From positions 30,453 through 94,452 of the IMG/VR virus record IMGVR_UViG_3300015263_000599: a DNA stretch of 64,000 nt. One strand, given 5' to 3'. Under the pieces are notes generated by a model. That model saw nothing but the letters and a program-made list of their open reading frames with translations, was not told where the DNA came from and searched no databases. The translations under genes and the position numbers were made by a program. Numbering within the stretch: position 1 is the stretch's first letter; each line of letters begins with the position of its first letter. Source of the DNA: a virus. Positions 7,339 through 15,162 of the stretch are shown here, in pieces.

Positions 7339-8895
7339 ATGAGCGATGACACGACGATGACGAAAGCACGCATCGTGGCAATGGCGATGATCTGGTTTTT
7401 CATCCTCGGTATCGTCGTGGTGGCGTGGAAGTTCTGGTGGGCTCCTCGACAGCAGGAGATTGCTCAGAACGAACAGGAGCAGCACGAGCAAGAAGTGCTG
7501 GACAGAACCAGTTCACAAAGCCGCTACAAGTACGAACTCAACTGGGCGATGGACGGGTTTTCCGGCTACGCCCCGTTCCGAAGCCAGATGTTTCGTGATG
7601 AGATGGGTCGCTTCGGCGGCAAAGTCAACATCATTGATGACAAGGCCAACTACACCGAACGTCTGGGCAACCTCCAGAGCGGCAAGGTGGACATGGCTGT
7701 CTTTACCATCGACGCCCTTTACAAAGCATCCGCAGAGTTGGGAGACATCCCGGCCACGATTGTCGATTTCATCGATGAGACCAAGGGCGCAGATGCCATG
7801 GTCGGGCCGGGAGGATTATTCCCCAACATTGACTCCCTCAACGATCCTGATTTGAAGATTGTTTGCACTCCCGATTCGCCATCGGAGACGCTGGCACGGG
7901 TGGTGATGGCATACTTCAACCTGACCCACATCTCGGACAAGAACTTCGAGTTCGTTGATGGGGCAGCAGCGGTGTTCGACGCATACAAGAATTCGAAACC
8001 CACAGACAAGAAAGTCTTCGTGTTGTGGGAACCTTACGTCAGCCGCATTGTGTCCAACCCTGACTACCATGTCATTGTGGACTCATCGAAATTCCGTGGC
8101 TACATCGTCGATGTCATTGTGGTCAACAGAGACTTTCTGGTGAAGCACGAAGACATGGTGACGGAAGCCGTTAAGGCATATCGAACAACGATCTTCAACA
8201 ACCGTCGTTCGCCCGACATGGTTGCATTGGTGCAAGCAGATGCTCAACAAATTGGTGAGCCGGTGACTCAGGATCAGGCTGTGAAGTTGGTTGGAAACAT
8301 TTGGTGGAAGAACACACAAGAGAGTTTCGGCCACTTCGGTTTGACCAGCGGCACAGGGCTGCAACACATCGAGGATATCTGCAACAACATTGCTCGTGTG
8401 CTGGTGCGAACTGGTGCCATCCAAAGTGATCCGACAGGTGGGCAACCCAACAAGTTGTACTACGATGGCATCATGCGGAAGTTGTTCGACTCATCATGGC
8501 ATCCCGGATTCGCTCAAGAGACGGTGCGGAAAGAGAAGACTCTTGCCGTGCTGTCGGACGACGAATGGAAAGCCTTGAAGCCAGTCGGAACCTTACAAGT
8601 TCCACGACTGGTGTTTGCCAGAGGAACGGAACGCCTCTCAGATCGCAGCTTTGCGACACTCGACGAACTGGCAAACAAGCTGGAGTCGTGGCCGCAATAC
8701 TACTTGGTTGTGAGAGGCAACGTGTCTTCCGAAGGAGATGTGGATGCCAACCGCCAGTTGGCCCAATCTCGTGCAGATGCTACTATCGAGTATCTGGTTG
8801 GGAAGGGCGTGGCCCGACAGCGAATCCATGCTGAAACCAGTCATCCCAACGGTTCTTCTACAGTGGCCTTCATTCTGGGCGAAGTGCCGTACTAG
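7339..8895 (+). CDS. Membrane-anchored NMT1-type substrate-binding protein fused to an OmpA domain
   Basis: A 518-residue paralogue of the protein at 4.0 kb. Instead of a cleavable signal it has an N-terminal transmembrane anchor (about residues 12-30). A NitT/TauT-type binding fold follows (FSGYAPFRSQMFRDEM, KVDMAVFTIDAL, VFVLWEPYV), and an OmpA-like domain occupies about 420-518 (RLVFARGTERLSDRSF, NRQLAQSRADATIEYLVGKGV). It starts 3 nt after the vWA gene's stop. The doubling of the OmpA fusion within one operon argues for a structural, cell-wall-linked assembly. Confidence 0.85.
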   Translation: MSDDTTMTKARIVAMAMIWFFILGIVVVAWKFWWAPRQQEIAQNEQEQHEQEVLDRTSSQSRYKYELNWAMDGFSGYAPFRSQMFRDEMGRFGGKVNIIDDKANYTERLGNLQSGKVDMAVFTIDALYKASAELGDIPATIVDFIDETKGADAMVGPGGLFPNIDSLNDPDLKIVCTPDSPSETLARVVMAYFNLTHISDKNFEFVDGAAAVFDAYKNSKPTDKKVFVLWEPYVSRIVSNPDYHVIVDSSKFRGYIVDVIVVNRDFLVKHEDMVTEAVKAYRTTIFNNRRSPDMVALVQADAQQIGEPVTQDQAVKLVGNIWWKNTQESFGHFGLTSGTGLQHIEDICNNIARVLVRTGAIQSDPTGGQPNKLYYDGIMRKLFDSSWHPGFAQETVRKEKTLAVLSDDEWKALKPVGTLQVPRLVFARGTERLSDRSFATLDELANKLESWPQYYLVVRGNVSSEGDVDANRQLAQSRADATIEYLVGKGVARQRIHAETSHPNGSSTVAFILGEVPY

Positions 8896-8912
8896 GAGTT
8901 TGGGGATGTTCA

Positions 8913-9650
8913 ATGAGCAAAGATTTACGCAAGCAGATTCTACTCGACCTGTTTATCACGCCAGCGACGGTGATCCCATTCCTGATCGGAGGGACGCTGT
9001 TGATGCTGTCGGCGATACTGGGCGGGTACTCGGCATTCCTTGGGTTTGTCGGGATTCTCCTGTCTTTTGGAGCTTTGTTGACTAACTGGGTATTCAACCT
9101 CGGAAAGATCAGCCGCAACGCCGTGAAGCGGTTGCACCAACAGGAGAAACAACAACGAGAAGCGGAACTAGATGCCCTCGATGCAAAACTCGTAACGAAT
9201 AAAGATCCACGGGATCAAACGGCTCTGCGAAATCTGCGAGCTTTATACAACTCGTTCTGTGACGATTTGCATGACGGCAAGGTCACTCGCAATGTGCCTC
9301 CAAAGCTGTTGCAGTTGATCGAAGAAATTTTCGGCGAGTGTGTGACCAATCTGAGTCGTGCATGGGACATCTGGAACACCTCTCGCAGCCTTCAAGGCGA
9401 TCTCAAAGAGAAGCTCTTGGAGCAGCGAGAAAACCTGATCGTAGAAGTTGAGAGCAGTGTCCACATCTTGGCAGAAACGATCAACGAAGTTCGGGCGTTG
9501 AAGCTGAAGACTGATGCGGGTGAAATGGAGCGTTTGAGGCAGAAACTTGTGTCTCAATTGCAGGTCGCTAAAGCGACAGAAGAAAGCGTGGCGTCACTCG
9601 ACGCAGAACTCAACTCGAAGAGTTACGACGAGTACGCCGATTACAAATGA
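8913..9650 (+). CDS. Membrane protein with cytoplasmic coiled coil
   Basis: A 245-residue protein: two closely spaced transmembrane helices (about 18-38 and 41-62) followed by a long charged, mostly helical region with heptad-like character (residues 75-240). No family recognised. Between an envelope binding protein and a PspA-like protein, it could be the membrane receptor for the latter, by analogy with PspB/PspC; that is inference only. Confidence 0.65.
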   Translation: MSKDLRKQILLDLFITPATVIPFLIGGTLLMLSAILGGYSAFLGFVGILLSFGALLTNWVFNLGKISRNAVKRLHQQEKQQREAELDALDAKLVTNKDPRDQTALRNLRALYNSFCDDLHDGKVTRNVPPKLLQLIEEIFGECVTNLSRAWDIWNTSRSLQGDLKEKLLEQRENLIVEVESSVHILAETINEVRALKLKTDAGEMERLRQKLVSQLQVAKATEESVASLDAELNSKSYDEYADYK

Positions 9651-9657
9651 GTTGACC

Positions 9658-9685
9658 TTTACAGGCCAGTCTCGATCCCTACAAT
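9658..9685 (+). promoter_or_regulatory. Promoter before the PspA-like gene
   Basis: TTTACA (9658-9663) and TACAAT (9680-9685) with a 16-nt spacer in the 74-nt gap before the PspA-like gene; a second entry point into the module, matching the -10 variant TACAAT seen at 11955, 25510 and 36513. Confidence 0.55.
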
Positions 9686-9724
9686 GGATCGGATGGCATC
9701 GCACGACAAAAGGAGATTGCGACG

Positions 9725-10516
9725 ATGGGACGATACTTCAAAGCCCTCTGGTACATGTTGACCGGGCGATTCAGTGCAGCAGCCGACGCACTGCAAAGCA
9801 ACAAGTATGTGATGGCGGCGACCTACGACAAGTCGATTGAGAAAGGTGCGGATCGTTTCAATACGGTGAAAGACGCCGTAGCGAAGCTGATGAGCATCGA
9901 GCAAGATCGGGTGGCTACCATCAAGACGCTCTCGGGGGATGTCGAGAGTCTGACGAAGAAGATGAATGGCGCACAAGTCGCCATGCAGAAGCGAATCAAC
10001 GCTCTCAAAGCCGAGGGCAAGACCAAGGAACAAATCGAGGCCGATGCCGAGTTCATCAAGCATCGTGGGGCCTTCATGGATATGAAGTCCACGATTGCTG
10101 AGAAGGATGCCCGGATCGGCGAACTCGAAGAAGACCTGAAGAACCGTCGCCAGCAGATCGCCACCTACAAGGCAGAACTGCAACAGATGCAACGTCAGCA
10201 AGCTTCTCTCAAAGAAGAGAAACACGAAGCTCTGGCCGACGTGGCGATTGCCGAACAGGCAGAAGCCATCAACTCTGTGCTGGCCGGTATCTCAGAAGAC
10301 ACTACAGACAAGGATTTGCAAGCAGCACGAGAAGCTCGTAAGGCAGCCAAAGCCAAAGCGGCAATCACCTCCGAACTGGCAGGTAACGATGCACGGCTGG
10401 CCGAGAACGAGTACCTTCAGTATGCTGCTGAATCTGAAGCTGACAGCGAGCTTGATGATCTGCTCGACTGGGGCGAGAGCGATTCGGAAATGAAGGATGT
10501 GCAAATCCCCGAGTAA
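9725..10516 (+). CDS. PspA/IM30-like coiled-coil protein
   Basis: A 263-residue almost entirely helical protein starting with an amphipathic segment (GRYFKALWYMLTGRFSAAADAL), then long coiled coils and an acidic tail, as in phage-shock-protein-A/ESCRT-III-like proteins that coat and repair the inner membrane. Length is slightly above E. coli PspA (about 222). It does not carry enough canonical PspA signatures for certainty; another coiled-coil membrane scaffold is possible. The neighbouring two-helix membrane protein and ABC genes fit a membrane-stress role. GGAG precedes the ATG by 9 nt. Confidence 0.65.
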   Translation: MGRYFKALWYMLTGRFSAAADALQSNKYVMAATYDKSIEKGADRFNTVKDAVAKLMSIEQDRVATIKTLSGDVESLTKKMNGAQVAMQKRINALKAEGKTKEQIEADAEFIKHRGAFMDMKSTIAEKDARIGELEEDLKNRRQQIATYKAELQQMQRQQASLKEEKHEALADVAIAEQAEAINSVLAGISEDTTDKDLQAAREARKAAKAKAAITSELAGNDARLAENEYLQYAAESEADSELDDLLDWGESDSEMKDVQIPE

Positions 10517-10580
10517 CTCAAGCCCAATCGACACGACCGGATGTTCCGGTCGAAACATCACCTACAAGGAGTGAAGGACA

Positions 10581-11705
10581 ATGAAGCGAATTGCAATTTT
10601 TGGAATGTTGCTCGCTGTGACAACCCTCATCGGTTGCGGCGGCAACGACGGTGGCGATGCTGCCCCCGACAACAGCGGAGAACAGGCCAGCGGCCAAACC
10701 GGACAAACCAGCAACGACAGCTATCCAGCGTTTGTCCACACAGCGTCAGAGTATCCCTCGTGGTCAACCTTCATGGTGGCCGCAAAAGCAGGGCTCATCA
10801 ATCCCGAGCAGGGCGGTCAGCACGGCACTCTGGAAACCAAGTACGGCGTCGATGTCGTGCTTCAGGTGAAGGACTACGATCCGTGCATCACCCTCTATGC
10901 CAACGGCACCTGTGATTCAACGTGTATCACCAACATGGATGCCCTGAATCCCGCCATGGGACGCAAGACAACGATCATCATGCCGACCAGCACCTCAGCC
11001 GGTGCCGACAAGGTGATTGCTGTGGGCGCAACATCCATTGACGATCTGAAGGGATTGACCACCTACGGTCTGGCGAAGAGTGTCAGCCAATACTGCTTTG
11101 TGCGAGGTTTGCAGACGCAAGGTCTCAATCCGGCTGATTTCCAGTTCAAGAATCTCGATCCTGCCCCGGCTGCTACTGCTTTGCAGACTGGCAGCGGCGA
11201 CGTGAAGGCGATCTCTGTCTGGAATCCGTTTGCCCTTCAGACTCTCCGCACCAACAAGGACGCCAAGGAAATCTTCTCGTCCACGACGATCCCAGAAGAG
11301 ATCATCGACTGCGTGGTGATCGGCAATGATTCGTTGGAGAAGCCCAAGGGCAAGGAGTATGCTGCCTGCCTTTGCGAAATCTTCTATGAAGTCAACAAGC
11401 GTCTGAACTCTTCGGACAGCAGTGTCTCTGACGCCACACTGACGGCGTTGGGCGAAGACTTCTCGAAGCTACCTCTCGAAGACATGCGAATCGTCGTGCA
11501 GGAAACTCGATTCTACGGAACGCCTGCTGCCGGTATCGCTCTGTTCGAGAATCAGAAGTTCCAGACGCAGACCATGCCCACTGTGATCACGACATGCCAG
11601 CAGATCGGCGTGCTCGAAGAAGGACAGCAGCCTACTGTCGGCTTCAATGACGACAGCAAGCAACTCAACTTCACGACGGAGTTCATGCGTCAGGCATCTC
11701 AGTAA
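10581..11705 (+). CDS. NMT1-type substrate-binding lipoprotein
   Basis: A 374-residue protein with a lipoprotein signal (lipobox LIGC at about residues 17-20) and a Gly/Ser/Gln linker before a NitT/TauT-type binding domain (SYPAFVHTASEYPSWSTFMVA, DALNPAMGRKTTIIMPTST, FQFKNLDPAPAATALQTG, ISVWNPFALQTL). Unlike the two paralogues upstream it has no OmpA domain, so it resembles a conventional binding protein for the permease and ATPase encoded just downstream. Ligand unknown. Its stop codon abuts the composite tRNA structure directly. Confidence 0.85.
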   Translation: MKRIAIFGMLLAVTTLIGCGGNDGGDAAPDNSGEQASGQTGQTSNDSYPAFVHTASEYPSWSTFMVAAKAGLINPEQGGQHGTLETKYGVDVVLQVKDYDPCITLYANGTCDSTCITNMDALNPAMGRKTTIIMPTSTSAGADKVIAVGATSIDDLKGLTTYGLAKSVSQYCFVRGLQTQGLNPADFQFKNLDPAPAATALQTGSGDVKAISVWNPFALQTLRTNKDAKEIFSSTTIPEEIIDCVVIGNDSLEKPKGKEYAACLCEIFYEVNKRLNSSDSSVSDATLTALGEDFSKLPLEDMRIVVQETRFYGTPAAGIALFENQKFQTQTMPTVITTCQQIGVLEEGQQPTVGFNDDSKQLNFTTEFMRQASQ

Positions 11706-11887
11706 GGGCCAATAGCTCAGCGGTAGAGCACTCGTTGATTTCGTGGAGTATGCGTGACCGAGCTTGGTAAGGTGCGTGATTCTTCACGGTACGGACTTAA
11801 AAAGCCGTGGGAAGTTCGAATCTTCTCGCCAATGCTGTGCGAAATCGATGAGAAGGGGGTGGGTTCGAGCCTCACCTTGGTCCACCA
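11706..11887 (+). tRNA. Composite tRNA: outer tRNA whose anticodon arm is extended by an inserted tRNA-like domain
   Basis: Outer halves: acceptor strand GGGCCAA (11706-11712) pairs with TTGGTCC (11877-11883), followed by A and an encoded CCA (11885-11887). A D arm GCTC-AGCGGTA-GAGC (11715-11729) and a T arm with TTCGAGC loop (11864-11870) are both normal. In place of a 7-nt anticodon loop, CTCGTTGATTTCG (11731-11743) pairs with CGAAATCGATGAG (11840-11852), 13 pairs, and this helix runs on into a second tRNA-like fold. No anticodon for the outer tRNA can be read. The gene begins immediately after the stop of the lipoprotein gene. Confidence 0.6.
11748..11835 (+). tRNA. Inner tRNA-like domain nested in the composite tRNA
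   Basis: Inside the outer anticodon arm lie a D arm (ACC/GGT around GAGCTTGGTAA, 11757-11773), a hairpin CGTGA-TTCT-TCACG (11775-11788), a hairpin ACGG/CCGT with a 10-nt loop containing CTTAAAA (11791-11808) and a T arm with TTCGAAT loop (11809-11827). The two strands GAGTATGCG and CGCCAATGC form an imperfect acceptor stem with bulges. The first hairpin has too small a loop for a normal anticodon; the second contains UAA in the context usual for tRNA-Leu(UAA), but in the variable-arm position. It may be a degenerate class II tRNA. Confidence 0.4.
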
Positions 11888-11894
11888 AACACCA

Positions 11895-11929
11895 AGCCCG
11901 TCCGTCCCAAGCGACGGGCGGGCTTTTTT
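11895..11929 (+). terminator. Rho-independent terminator after the composite tRNA
   Basis: AGCCCGTCCGTC (11895-11906) pairs over 12 bp with GACGGGCGGGCT (11913-11924) around a 6-nt loop, followed by six T. It ends the transcript 8 nt after the encoded CCA. Confidence 0.9.
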
Positions 11930-11931
11930 GC

Positions 11932-11960
11932 TAAACCCCTCTCCAAATTATCCTTACAAT
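11932..11960 (+). promoter_or_regulatory. Promoter for the ABC permease/ATPase pair
   Basis: TACAAT at 11955-11960 lies 17 nt after a weak -35 (TAAACC, 11932-11937), just past the terminator and 31 nt before the permease ATG. The -10 matches other promoters in the window; the -35 is poor. Confidence 0.45.
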
Positions 11961-11991
11961 GCTGATGACCTCATAACGAAGGAAACCGGAT

Positions 11992-12939
11992 ATGTTGGGC
12001 GGCTTACTCGCAGGGATTGTTCTCATCCTTTTGGGATGGCTGCTCGTTGTGTTCAGCGGTTCTGGACGGATCAAGCAACATCTTACGACTCGCAGCAAAA
12101 TCATTTGGGGAGTCGCAGGTGTCTCTGTGCTGGCTGTGACCTATAGCTGGCTCTCTTTTCGCCAACACGAACGCAACCCCGACGACACCACGATTCCGAC
12201 ATTCAGTCAGTTGGCACATGGGTTCATGCGAACCGTCACGCCATCTTCCGACGACAAAGAGAACGCTTTACGAGTGGCCTTCGGCCAACCCACGCAAGAG
12301 AAAACTTTCTGGCAGAAAGTTCAATCGACTTGGCTCTATCAAGACTCTGTGGCGACTTATGGTCGTCTCATCAAAGGTCTAGTGTGGGGCTGCATGTTGT
12401 CCATTGTTCTCGGCACACTCATGGGATGCTACGAGTGGCTAGGGAGTTTCCTGTTGCCTCCGCTTGCTCTGCTTGCCAAGACGCCGGGGACAGCCATGCT
12501 GGCCGTCTTCTTTGTGATCGTCGGCACTGGCGAGCCAATGTTCATTACGATGATTGGCTTCGGGGTTCTCCCGACGCTGACACAAACGATCTACTTGGCG
12601 GCGAAGGACGATCTTCATAGAGAGCAGATCGATAAGGCATATACGCTCGGTGCGGACAACACTGAACTTGTATGCAATGTCGTGTTTCCTCAGATACTTC
12701 CGAAGGTGATCGACAGCGTGCGATTGCAAATCGGGCCAGCTATGGTATTCTTGATTGCCGCCGAAATGTTGGTCGGCGATGTCGGCATGGGATACCAAAT
12801 CCGAATGCAGCAAAGGCTGCAACAGATGAACATCGTTTACAACTACTTGTTCTTGCTAGGGATCACCGGTCTGCTTATGGATCAAGCCATGATTCGTCTG
12901 CGGCAATGGTTGTGCCCGTGGTTCGACATCAAAAGGTAG
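11992..12939 (+). CDS. ABC transporter permease, NitT/TauT (SsuC/TauC) type
   Basis: A 315-residue inner-membrane protein with an N-terminal pair of hydrophobic segments and a BPD_transp_1-type core of about five helices. The coupling loop is visible as DKAYTLGADNTELVCNVVFPQILPKVIDSVR (EAA-like motif contacting the ATPase; shown here in part). It is somewhat longer than SsuC because of the extra N-terminal region. It partners with the ATPase gene 3 nt downstream and probably with the binding proteins upstream. Substrates of relatives are nitrate, sulfonates or thiamine precursors; the real one is unknown. Confidence 0.88.
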   Translation: MLGGLLAGIVLILLGWLLVVFSGSGRIKQHLTTRSKIIWGVAGVSVLAVTYSWLSFRQHERNPDDTTIPTFSQLAHGFMRTVTPSSDDKENALRVAFGQPTQEKTFWQKVQSTWLYQDSVATYGRLIKGLVWGCMLSIVLGTLMGCYEWLGSFLLPPLALLAKTPGTAMLAVFFVIVGTGEPMFITMIGFGVLPTLTQTIYLAAKDDLHREQIDKAYTLGADNTELVCNVVFPQILPKVIDSVRLQIGPAMVFLIAAEMLVGDVGMGYQIRMQQRLQQMNIVYNYLFLLGITGLLMDQAMIRLRQWLCPWFDIKR

Positions 12940-12942
12940 GTC

Positions 12943-13905
12943 ATGTCGGTGAACAACATAGCGTTAAACATCAAAGGTGTCAGTCAGTGGTTCGGCGATA
13001 ACCGTGTGCTGTACGACATCAATCTGAAAATCGTGCAAGGTCAGTTCGTCGCACTCGTAGGAGAAAGCGGATGCGGAAAGAGCACTTTGCTTCGTGCCAT
13101 TCTCGGGACTCTCCCGCCCAAGGAAGGCACCATCGAAACTGACGGAATTCCCGTCACTGGCCCCAACCACAACGTCGGCGTCGTCTACCAGCATTACGAC
13201 TTGTATGATTGGATGACAGCCGAGAAGAACGTCGCCTTCGGCCCCATGCTGCATCAGACCAGCATTTGGAATCGCACGTTCGGGTTCTTGAAATGGATGA
13301 AGTTGCGAAAGCAACACTTGGCGCAAGCGAGGGACATGCTGACTCGCTTCCGACTTGGCAACGCATATGATCGCTATCCTGCCGAGCTTTCGGGCGGGAT
13401 GCAACAGCGGGTGGCGATTGCCCAAGCCCTCATCATGAAGCCGAAGATTTTGCTTCTTGACGAGCCCTTTGGGGCTTTGGATGAGGCGACCAGAGAGGAA
13501 CTGCAAGGGGTTCTTCTCATGCTCTATGCCGAAAACATGGAAGCTCGCAAGCGTGGTGAGATGCCGCCGTGGACGGTGATGATCATCACACATGAGCTTG
13601 ATGAAGCCTTCTATGTGTCTGATCGAGTGATAGGACTCTCTCGACAGTGGTATGAAGACACCGACACGGGCCGCAAGGAAGGCAAGGCGTGCGGTGCAAC
13701 TAAAGTCTGGGACAAATCCGCTCCCGTTTATCACCCTGACGATGAGCGTGACTTCAGCAGGTTCCACGATGCCAAGCTGGAGTTGCGAAGCAAGGTGATC
13801 AAAGCGGAGGCTCCCATGGAACGATCCGAACATGTCTCATTTTGGTCCGACCTAGAAAACGGAGTCGGATCAGGAGTCGCATTCACAAGGAGTCCTCATG
13901 TCTGA
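12943..13905 (+). CDS. ABC transporter ATPase, NitT/TauT type
   Basis: A 320-residue nucleotide-binding subunit. Walker A GESGCGKST (residues 40-48), Q-loop around VVYQHYDLYDW, signature LSGGMQQR near residue 148, Walker B ILLLDEPFGALDE near 168 and the switch His in IITHELDEAF are all intact, so it should be an active ATPase. A C-terminal extension of about 80 residues beyond the core has no recognised fold. It follows the permease by 3 nt and overlaps the CinA-like gene by 8 nt. Confidence 0.93.
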   Translation: MSVNNIALNIKGVSQWFGDNRVLYDINLKIVQGQFVALVGESGCGKSTLLRAILGTLPPKEGTIETDGIPVTGPNHNVGVVYQHYDLYDWMTAEKNVAFGPMLHQTSIWNRTFGFLKWMKLRKQHLAQARDMLTRFRLGNAYDRYPAELSGGMQQRVAIAQALIMKPKILLLDEPFGALDEATREELQGVLLMLYAENMEARKRGEMPPWTVMIITHELDEAFYVSDRVIGLSRQWYEDTDTGRKEGKACGATKVWDKSAPVYHPDDERDFSRFHDAKLELRSKVIKAEAPMERSEHVSFWSDLENGVGSGVAFTRSPHV

Positions 13906-14458
13906 TTCAGTCGCCACGCCCGAAAGTTCCCTCAAATCGTTCGCAGAATCGTGTGCGAATCTATTGGTGGAACTCAATGAGCGAGTCGTGTTCGCTGAAA
14001 GCTGCACGGGTGGAATGTTGAGTTCCACACTGGCCGGGGTTCCCGGCATTTCGAGTTACCACTGTGGTTCATTGGTGACTTATCGTCCAAATTCAAAGAG
14101 ACGCTGGTTGGGAGTCAACAAGTCCACCATCAACCAGTACACCACCGAAAGCAATGAAGTGGTGGAAGAGATGGCGTTGGGGGCTCTCAAGATGACTCCC
14201 GAGGCCAGTTGGTCGGTCGCCATCGTCGGACATCTGGGGCCAGATGCGCCCAAAGACAAGGACGGCCATGTGTGGATCGCCATTGGTCGTCGTTCACGGA
14301 AAGGCAACCTCAAGGTGAAGTCGATTTCCGAGCATGTCCTCGCTGGCACAGATCGCATTCTGCGTCAACGGGCTGCCACAGAGACCGCTCTCACCCTGTT
14401 TTCGAGAGCCTTGGTGAACAAGTCGAGCAAAGACAATGGCAAGCGTCGGACGGCTTAA
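13898..14458 (+). CDS. CinA C-terminal-domain nicotinamide-nucleotide amidase (PncC-like)
   Basis: A 186-residue stand-alone CinA C-domain. VVFAESCTGGMLSSTLAGVPGISSY carries the diagnostic AESCTGG motif, followed by GSLVTY and the late GP-x-DKD region. Enzymes of this family deamidate nicotinamide mononucleotide to nicotinate mononucleotide and so feed NAD recycling. The gene overlaps the ABC ATPase by 8 nt and the following acetyltransferase by 23 nt. It fits a set of nucleotide-cofactor enzymes in this window (pyrE, pyrF, CoaB-like, ADP-ribosylglycohydrolase). Confidence 0.88.
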   Translation: MSDSVATPESSLKSFAESCANLLVELNERVVFAESCTGGMLSSTLAGVPGISSYHCGSLVTYRPNSKRRWLGVNKSTINQYTTESNEVVEEMALGALKMTPEASWSVAIVGHLGPDAPKDKDGHVWIAIGRRSRKGNLKVKSISEHVLAGTDRILRQRAATETALTLFSRALVNKSSKDNGKRRTA

Positions 14459-14846
14459 AGAGATCGCCGAGCGGCAAATCCGCTCATGGCCTTTGTACGC
14501 CGACCGTCACAAAATTTGTGTTCGTGACATTGGGAACGGTGTCTGGCTGGGGTATCGAACATCCCCGTCCAACATCACCCATGGGACAAGCCATTTCGAT
14601 GTCAACATCATTGGCAATGTCTTCTATGTCCTGTCTATCGCCGTCGCCCCAGAGGGGCGTGGCAAGGGGCACGGAGCGGCCCTCTACAGGGTCTTAGAAG
14701 ACATCGCCTCGGAATGGGGTTGTCGAAGAGTCCAGATGACTCCCTCTGGATGTACATCAACTGGCGAAAGCCGAAAGGATTATCTGCTGCGACGAGGCTA
14801 CAAGCCCTACGGCGACAGCGAAGTGATAAAGGTGCTGCATGACTGA
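14436..14846 (+). CDS. GNAT-family N-acetyltransferase
   Basis: A 136-residue acetyltransferase; VLSIAVAPEGRGKGHGAALYRVLE is a textbook acetyl-CoA-binding motif A, followed by YLLRRGYKPYGD (motif B). Its start lies within the end of the amidase gene, 23 nt overlap. Substrate unknown. A start a few codons later cannot be excluded because no strong ribosome-binding site is seen. Confidence 0.82.
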   Translation: MASVGRLKEIAERQIRSWPLYADRHKICVRDIGNGVWLGYRTSPSNITHGTSHFDVNIIGNVFYVLSIAVAPEGRGKGHGAALYRVLEDIASEWGCRRVQMTPSGCTSTGESRKDYLLRRGYKPYGDSEVIKVLHD

Positions 14847-15162
14847 GCAACGCAAACCCTTCACGCCCAAGCAGGCGGAAGACAAGAAGATCGAGGTCAT
14901 TCCCCCTCAAGTCATCGAGGCTTTCGAGGAACTGATCGTCGAGAATCTCAGAGGCGGCACCGCCACCATCAAACAAGATGATGTGGTCAATCGGATTCAC
15001 GAGAAGATGACAGGCGTGAAGACCCAAGAGATGTTCGACAAAGGATGGCTGGATGTCGAAGATCTCTTTCGCAAGGCTGGGTGGGAGGTCGAGTATGACA
15101 AACCCGGTTTCAATGAATCGTACCCGGCCACCTTCACCTTCTCGAAAAAGAGGAAACGATGA
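14839..15162 (+). CDS. Uncharacterised 107-residue protein
   Basis: Charged, mainly helical protein with a basic C-terminus (KKRKR) and no recognised family. The middle (IKQDDVVNRIHEKM, FDKGWLDVEDLFRKAGWEVEYDKPGF) reads like a small winged-helix-type fold, but this is only an impression. It overlaps the genes on both sides by 4-8 nt, so it is translated as part of this operon and precedes the end-healing enzyme directly. Confidence 0.65.
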   Translation: MTEQRKPFTPKQAEDKKIEVIPPQVIEAFEELIVENLRGGTATIKQDDVVNRIHEKMTGVKTQEMFDKGWLDVEDLFRKAGWEVEYDKPGFNESYPATFTFSKKRKR

